Source: Paenochrobactrum pullorum | GTDB lineage: Bacteria > Pseudomonadota > Alphaproteobacteria > Rhizobiales > Rhizobiaceae | Reading direction: 5' to 3' | NCBI RefSeq assembly: GCF_041929845.1 | Contig: NZ_JBHEEH010000001.1 | Location: 248,001-312,000, forward strand | Length of the DNA stretch: 64,000 bases | Shown here: positions 59,636 to 64,000 of the stretch, piece by piece | How positions within the stretch are numbered: position 1 is the first letter of the stretch | How the letters are laid out: each line of letters begins with the position of its first letter | Notes under the pieces: generated by a model | What the model was told of the DNA's origin: nothing | Seen by the model: the letters and a program-made list of their open reading frames with translations, nothing else | Database searches by the model: none | Program-made: the position numbers and the translations under genes

Positions 59636-60739
59636 TCAAAGATCGGCGATCTTGCCATCCACCCATTTGTAAAGTGAGAAACTTGGTGATGATAGATCAC
59701 CGGTTTCACCATAGCTGAGCTTGCCGATCGCTGTTGCAATTGGCTCGCCGCTTTTGATTGCTTTATTGACCGCATCAGCATCGTCTGCCGATCCTGCTTT
59801 GGTAATGCCAGCTGCGAGAACTTCCACGGCCGCATAGGCATTCATGGTGAAGGCTTCTGCCGGGATGTTTTTGGCACCCAGTGCAGCAGCAGCAGCTTTG
59901 GAATCTTCATTCTTCATTGCATCTGCGGCATTGGTGAAGATGGTGTTATCGGCATAGCTACCGCCAATTGCCCAATATTCAGTGTTGGAAAGACCTTCAC
60001 CGCCAAGGATGGTGACATTCACACCGGCATCTTTCAGCTGACGGGAAAGCAGGCCGCTTTCAGTGTGATAGCCGCCGATATAAACGAGCTCAGCACCTGC
60101 TGCTTTCAGCTTGGTGACTAGGGCGCTATAATCTTTTTCGCCCGGTGTCACAGAATCATAGTGAACTTCCGTCATGCCGCCTTTGTTGATGGCTGCTTTA
60201 AATGCATCTGCAAGGCCTTTACCGTAAGCTGCCTTATCGTGAACGATAGCAACTTTTTTGTCTTTCAGATTAGCCAGAACATAGTCAGCCATCACGTCGG
60301 CTTGCTGGTCATCACGGCCACAGGTACGCAAAATGTAATCGAGACCGCGATTGGTCAGGTCAGGGCCGGTTGCTGTTGGCGTGACCATGACAACGCCGTT
60401 TTCAGACAGAGCATCAGAAACAGGCATGGTAACGCCGGTGGTGACCGGCCCCACAACAAACTTGATCCCGTCGGCGATGATCTGGTTGGCAGCCGAAACG
60501 CCCTGCTTTGGCTCACCGGCATCATCAACAATCTTCAAAACGAGCTTTTCACCAAGGACACCACCGTTTTTGTTGATTTCTTCAACGGCAGTTTCGGCAC
60601 CTTTTTTAACCTGATCACCAAATGCAGCCACAGGGCCTGTCAGTGGTGCAATCAGACCAATGGTGATGTCTGCATAAGCTGCGCTGGCTAAACCCAGACT
60701 GGCGGCAAATGCTACACCTGACAAAAGCTTGAATTTCAT
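59636..60739 (-). CDS. Branched-chain amino acid ABC transporter substrate-binding protein (LivJ/BraC family)
   Basis: Periplasmic binding protein of 367 residues. The ATG at 60739 with AAGGAG upstream gives a signal peptide (MKFKLLSGVAFAASLGLASAAYA) and a mature start DITIGLIAPLTGPVAAFGDQVKKGAETAVEEIN, the type I amino-acid binding fold. NQIIADGIKFVVGPVTTGVTMPVSDALSENGVVMVTP forms the ligand-site region. The frame is open 35 codons upstream without signal-like features. No permease or ATPase genes lie next to it, so its transporter partners are elsewhere. Confidence 0.92.
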   Translation of the reverse strand: MKFKLLSGVAFAASLGLASAAYADITIGLIAPLTGPVAAFGDQVKKGAETAVEEINKNGGVLGEKLVLKIVDDAGEPKQGVSAANQIIADGIKFVVGPVTTGVTMPVSDALSENGVVMVTPTATGPDLTNRGLDYILRTCGRDDQQADVMADYVLANLKDKKVAIVHDKAAYGKGLADAFKAAINKGGMTEVHYDSVTPGEKDYSALVTKLKAAGAELVYIGGYHTESGLLSRQLKDAGVNVTILGGEGLSNTEYWAIGGSYADNTIFTNAADAMKNEDSKAAAAALGAKNIPAEAFTMNAYAAVEVLAAGITKAGSADDADAVNKAIKSGEPIATAIGKLSYGETGDLSSPSFSLYKWVDGKIADL

Positions 60740-61052
60740 TCCATTCTCCTTAATCGGGATTAATCCCGTAGATTTTCTTACGCACCCGTCAACCGTCCGA
60801 ACATCGACCGGATGCTTTCCCCCGCAATTACCAAATGCTGTCATAGCAGCTTTTATAAAAGCCTGAGTATAACGGCAGGAACACCTGTTCCCTTAATCTA
60901 ATTACAAAGCACTTCTCTAATTTGAATGCAATAGTCTGTTTGTAGGGGGTGTTACGCAATAAAATTATTTAGATCGTCGCCCATGTTTTGTATTTTCAGC
61001 TGGTTTTATTCTGGAAAACGGTTTGAGTGCTTAAAAAAGGAGCTTGTGGCTG

Positions 61053-61067
61053 TTAACCAATTTTTAA
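61053..61067. promoter_or_regulatory. CtrA-type box 1 upstream of the BTLCP gene
   Basis: TTAA-CCAATTT-TTAA, an exact match to TTAA-N7-TTAA, 96 bp before the start codon. Confidence 0.5.
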
Positions 61068-61115
61068 GAAGTTCGGCGCGGTAAAGCCTCTTCGAATTGA
61101 CTCTTACGCTCTTCT

Positions 61116-61138
61116 AACATTAACGTTTTGTTAATGTT
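61116..61138. promoter_or_regulatory. CtrA-type box 2 within a perfect inverted repeat
   Basis: AACATTAAC-GTTTT-GTTAATGTT, a 9-bp perfect inverted repeat. Its centre, 61120-61134, reads TTAA-CGTTTTG-TTAA, an exact CtrA consensus spacing. It ends 25 bp before the ATG, where a bound protein would overlap the core promoter. Confidence 0.55.
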
Positions 61139-61163
61139 TGGACCCGCGGCAAAGGCGTTGAGT

Positions 61164-61778
61164 ATGTTTCCCGTGTTTAAAAAAGTTTCAGTTGGTGTTT
61201 TAAGTGCAGTTGCCGCCTTCGGCCTCTTTGCATCAACTGCCGCTGCTTCGGGTGAATTTATGATCACCGGCGGTCTGACATCACAGCCAATCGGCCATTA
61301 TGAATTCTGCAAACGTGAAAGTGCCGAATGCAATATCCGCAATAAAAGCATGGCACCTTTGAAGCTCAACCAACAGGTCTGGAATAAGATCGTACAGGTG
61401 AACCTCTCCGTCAATGATCGTATCCAGCCGATGACAGACATGGAAATTTACGGTCAGGAAGAATATTGGGCTTATCCAACCACCGTTGGCGATTGTGAAG
61501 ATTATGTTCTGCTCAAGCAGCGTGAGTTGTCACAGGCTGGCATTTCGCTTTCACATATGTTGATCACCGTTGTGCGCAAACCAGATGGCGAAGGCCATGC
61601 GGTTTTGACGCTGCGTACAGATCGCGGTGATTTTATTCTTGATAATTTGACTGATGAAATTTTGAACTGGCAGGCAACAAATTACACCTATTTGAAGCGT
61701 CAGTCAGATAAAAATACCGGCCAGTGGGTTTCGATTGAAACACCAAGCAATCTGGTTGTTGGTTCGGTTCGCCGCTAA
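61164..61778 (+). CDS. Bacterial transglutaminase-like cysteine proteinase (BTLCP)
   Basis: An exported protein of 204 residues: signal peptide (VGVLSAVAAFGLFASTAAA) and a transglutaminase-like fold with catalytic Cys111 (TTVGDCEDYVLLKQ), His145 (GEGHAVLTLRT) and Asp160 (FILDN). BTLCP members include LapG-type periplasmic proteases; many Rhizobiales carry stand-alone copies of unknown target, and no lapD or adhesin gene is adjacent. AAAGG about 9 nt before the ATG at 61164 supports this start, although the frame is open to a TTG at 61128. Two CtrA-type boxes lie upstream. Confidence 0.85.
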   Translation: MFPVFKKVSVGVLSAVAAFGLFASTAAASGEFMITGGLTSQPIGHYEFCKRESAECNIRNKSMAPLKLNQQVWNKIVQVNLSVNDRIQPMTDMEIYGQEEYWAYPTTVGDCEDYVLLKQRELSQAGISLSHMLITVVRKPDGEGHAVLTLRTDRGDFILDNLTDEILNWQATNYTYLKRQSDKNTGQWVSIETPSNLVVGSVRR

Positions 61779-61785
61779 TACGCTC

Positions 61786-63315
61786 TCAAGCAGATAATAA
61801 GCGCTCCGCGCCCATGCGATAAGAAATCGCCTCGGCCAGATGTTTGGCACTGATATTGTCTTGTGCTTCCAAATCCGCAAGGGTGCGCGCAACTTTCAAG
61901 ATACGATGATAGGCGCGCGCCGAAAATTGCATGGCTTTGCTGGCGCTATGCAAAAGCTGCAAGCCTGCTTGATCAGGCACGGCAATTCTTTCCACCAGAG
62001 CAGTCGGGCAGCTGGCATTGGTCATGAAGCTATCAAGACCTAATTCGAGATAGCGCTGTTGTTGAATGTTGCGCGCTTTGGCCACCCGTTCAGCAATCAC
62101 GGCGCTGCTTTCGCCTTTTGCGGGCTGGATCAGATCAAGCGCCGATACGGCAGCAACATCCACACGTAAATCAATACGGTCAATCAAAGGGCCGGAAACA
62201 CGCGCCTGATAATCACTCTGGCAGCGCGGGCCTCTGGCGCAGGTGTGCCCCGGTTCGCCTGCCATGCCACAACGGCAGGGGTTCATAGCGGCAATCAGCT
62301 GAAAGCGCGCCGGATATTGGGTGCGATGCTGCACACGGGCGATACTCACTTCGCCCGATTCCAATGGCTGGCGTAGCGAATCGAGCACTTGCGGGCTATA
62401 TTCCGGCAACTCGTCCAAAAACAACACGCCATTATGAGCAAGCGATACTTCCCCCGGTTTGGCGCGATGTCCGCCGCCTACCATGGCCGCCATCGAGGCA
62501 GAGTGATGGGGTGCACGAAACGGGCGATGATCGGAAAGACGCCCGCCCGTCAGCTCTCCTGCAATGGAAGATATCATCGAAACGTCAAGCAACTCGCGCG
62601 GCGAAAGTGGCGGCAGGATCGTTGGCAATCTTTGTGCCAGCATGGATTTGCCGGAACCGGGAGGCCCCACCATCAGCAAATTATGACTGCCGGCAGCCGC
62701 CACTTCCAGCGCGCGTTTGGCGGTTTCTTGTCCCTTGATATCGGCCAGATCAAGCGAGGAGGTGAGGGGCAAGTGTTTGGCAGGTTCAGGGCGGGATAGA
62801 ACTTGCGTGCCTTTAAAATGATTGGCGAGCGCAATCAGACTGCGTGGTGCCAGAATATCAATAGCGGCTCCCGCCCATGCGGCTTCGGCTCCACAAGCAT
62901 AGGGGCAGATCAGCCCTTTATTTTGCCGGTTGGCACCGATTGCGGCGGGTAGCACACCCGCAACCGCGGTAATGGAACCATCAAGCGACAATTCACCAAG
63001 CACCACATATTCCTGCAAAACATCATTAGGAATGGCGCCTATGGCAGCCATCAAGCCCATCGCGATCGGCAGATCGTAATGCGAGCCTTCTTTGGGCAGG
63101 TCGGCAGGTGCCAGATTGATGGTGACGCGTTTGGCAGGCAGTGACAGGCCGCAGGCATGAAGCGCTGCCTGCACACGCTCACGGCTTTCTGCCACAGCTT
63201 TATCGGGCAAGCCGACAATAGATATGCCCATCTTTCCCGGAGCCACCATGATTTGCACGTCAACAGGAACGGCATCAATGCCTTGAAATGCGACCGTACC
63301 TACGCGTGAAATCAT
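61786..63315 (-). CDS. YifB/ComM family Mg-chelatase-like AAA+ ATPase
   Basis: A 509-residue AAA+ protein: an N-terminal Lon-like S5/S16 fold (MISRVGTVAFQGIDAVPVDVQIMV), Walker A GPPGSGKSMLAQRLP, Walker B GVLFLDELPEY, a Cys cluster CRCGMAGEPGHTCARGPRC, and sensor/arginine motifs SGPLIDRIDLRVDV. ComM is a helicase promoting branch migration during natural transformation; most bacteria carry it whether or not they are known to be competent. It converges with the BTLCP gene (8 bp apart) and lies about 90 bp from gshB. Confidence 0.93.
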   Translation of the reverse strand: MISRVGTVAFQGIDAVPVDVQIMVAPGKMGISIVGLPDKAVAESRERVQAALHACGLSLPAKRVTINLAPADLPKEGSHYDLPIAMGLMAAIGAIPNDVLQEYVVLGELSLDGSITAVAGVLPAAIGANRQNKGLICPYACGAEAAWAGAAIDILAPRSLIALANHFKGTQVLSRPEPAKHLPLTSSLDLADIKGQETAKRALEVAAAGSHNLLMVGPPGSGKSMLAQRLPTILPPLSPRELLDVSMISSIAGELTGGRLSDHRPFRAPHHSASMAAMVGGGHRAKPGEVSLAHNGVLFLDELPEYSPQVLDSLRQPLESGEVSIARVQHRTQYPARFQLIAAMNPCRCGMAGEPGHTCARGPRCQSDYQARVSGPLIDRIDLRVDVAAVSALDLIQPAKGESSAVIAERVAKARNIQQQRYLELGLDSFMTNASCPTALVERIAVPDQAGLQLLHSASKAMQFSARAYHRILKVARTLADLEAQDNISAKHLAEAISYRMGAERLLSA

Positions 63316-63404
63316 AAAAGCCCCCGATTGATATAATAAGGGCCGCGATTTACACCGCAGCCCTTATGAATAGATCATGTCAAAGATGGTGCTTCAATAG
63401 GAAT

Positions 63405-64000
63405 TTAGTTACGCTTGGCTTCCACGGCATCCCAGAACAGGGCTGCGACATCGGCACCGCCAAAGCGTTTGATTTCACGTAAACCCGTTGGCGAGGTCAC
63501 ATTGATCTCGGTCATATAATCGCCGATCACATCAATGCCGACGAGAATAAAGCCGCGCTCTTTCAAGGACGGACCAATACGGGCACAAATTTCCTGCTCA
63601 CGCGGGGTAAGTTCAGTGGCTTCCGCACGGCCGCCCACATGCATATTGGAGCGGGCATCACTTTCAGCCGGTACGCGATTGATCGCGCCCACCGGTTCGC
63701 CGTCAATCAGGATGATGCGTTTGTCACCGGCACGGACATCTTTCAAATAACGCTGCGCAATAAAGGGTTCGCGATACATTTGCTCGAACATTTCCAATAG
63801 CGATGTCAGGTTGCGATCATCGGTGGTCAGATGGAAAACGCCGGCGCCACCATTACCGTAAAGCGGCTTGATGATGATGTCGCCATATTGTTTGCGAAAT
63901 TCCAGCACTTCCTGAATATCTTTAGTGATCAGTGTTTCCGGCATCAGATCCGGAAACTCGGTGACGAAGATTTTCTCAGGACTGTTGCGCACCCATGCTG
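63405..64000 (-). CDS. gshB: Glutathione synthetase, 5' part outside the window
   Basis: The C-terminal ~198 residues of an ATP-grasp ligase that joins gamma-glutamylcysteine and glycine. Visible motifs are KPLYGNGGAGVF (ATP-binding loop), EPFIAQRYLKDVRAGDKRIILIDGEPVGAINRVPAESDARSNMHVGG and GIDVIGDYMTEINVTSPTG. The full enzyme has about 315 residues; the frame runs off the right edge (AWVRNSPEK...), so the N-terminal third is missing only because of the window limit. Confidence 0.93.
   Translation of the reverse strand, partial: AWVRNSPEKIFVTEFPDLMPETLITKDIQEVLEFRKQYGDIIIKPLYGNGGAGVFHLTTDDRNLTSLLEMFEQMYREPFIAQRYLKDVRAGDKRIILIDGEPVGAINRVPAESDARSNMHVGGRAEATELTPREQEICARIGPSLKERGFILVGIDVIGDYMTEINVTSPTGLREIKRFGGADVAALFWDAVEAKRN

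Larger units (their letters stand above)
60740..61163. other. Intergenic region between the binding-protein and BTLCP genes
   Basis: A divergent promoter region of 424 bp. It contains two CtrA-type boxes on the BTLCP side (61053-61067 and 61120-61134). No ORF or RNA gene is recognisable in it. Confidence 0.5.

Overview
The window reads as a chromosomal segment of an alphaproteobacterium of the order Hyphomicrobiales (Rhizobiales), probably near the Brucellaceae/Bartonellaceae. This is inferred from gene content and order: folC-trxA-addAB-divL-ahcY; rpsT-dnaA-dnaN-recF; a cytochrome c gene divergent from kdsB-pheA; nudC-HIT-ffs-dnaX-ybaB-recR; rpsA-cmk-aroA(class II)-FYDLN protein-tRNA-Ala. 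No species can be named from the sequence alone.

Region 1 (1-20 kb): folC follows the tail of a gene that is probably accD. A long minus-strand unit runs from a DivL-type pseudo-histidine kinase (Tyr in place of the phospho-acceptor His) through a TsaE/sugar-kinase fusion, a MurU-like nucleotidyltransferase, addB, addA and trxA. ahcY, an M17 aminopeptidase, a MarR regulator, an unlisted 58-residue Flp-like pilin ORF, mutM and an enoyl-CoA hydratase follow.

Region 2 (20-43.4 kb): rpsT, a 970-bp dnaA upstream region rich in GANTC methylation sites, dnaA, dnaN, recF and moeB; the yejABEF peptide transporter operon with ghrA; cytochrome c / kdsB / pheA; nudC and a HIT gene; the SRP RNA with a readable promoter; dnaX-ybaB-recR; a lytic transglycosylase; and a divergent LysR/YeiH pair. 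A 100-N gap at 43440-43539 is flanked by identical 77-bp sequences and is almost certainly a scaffolding artefact.

Region 3 (43.6-48.6 kb): rpsA, cmk, aroA, the FYDLN-type acidic protein and tRNA-Ala(GGC).

Region 4 (48.6-56.0 kb): a compact integrative element of about 7.4 kb inserted at the 3' end of tRNA-Ala. It is bounded by a 17-bp direct repeat, and each end carries a triple CGTACC array about 65 bp inside the boundary, as expected for integrase arm sites. It encodes a tyrosine integrase, a serine recombinase with a res-like inverted repeat, decaying Rha-type regulatory genes, a small membrane protein, several unknown proteins, and a two-gene exported unit (ClpP-like/SH3/SPOR protein plus a small Asn/Arg/Tyr-rich secreted protein). 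This is the most novel part of the window.

Region 5 (56-64 kb): a divergent Lrp-type regulator and saccharopine/lysine-dehydrogenase-like gene, an aldo/keto reductase, a small conserved-looking protein with a CtrA-type box upstream, a branched-chain amino acid binding protein, a BTLCP transglutaminase-like gene with two CtrA-type boxes upstream, a ComM/YifB ATPase, and gshB cut off by the window end.
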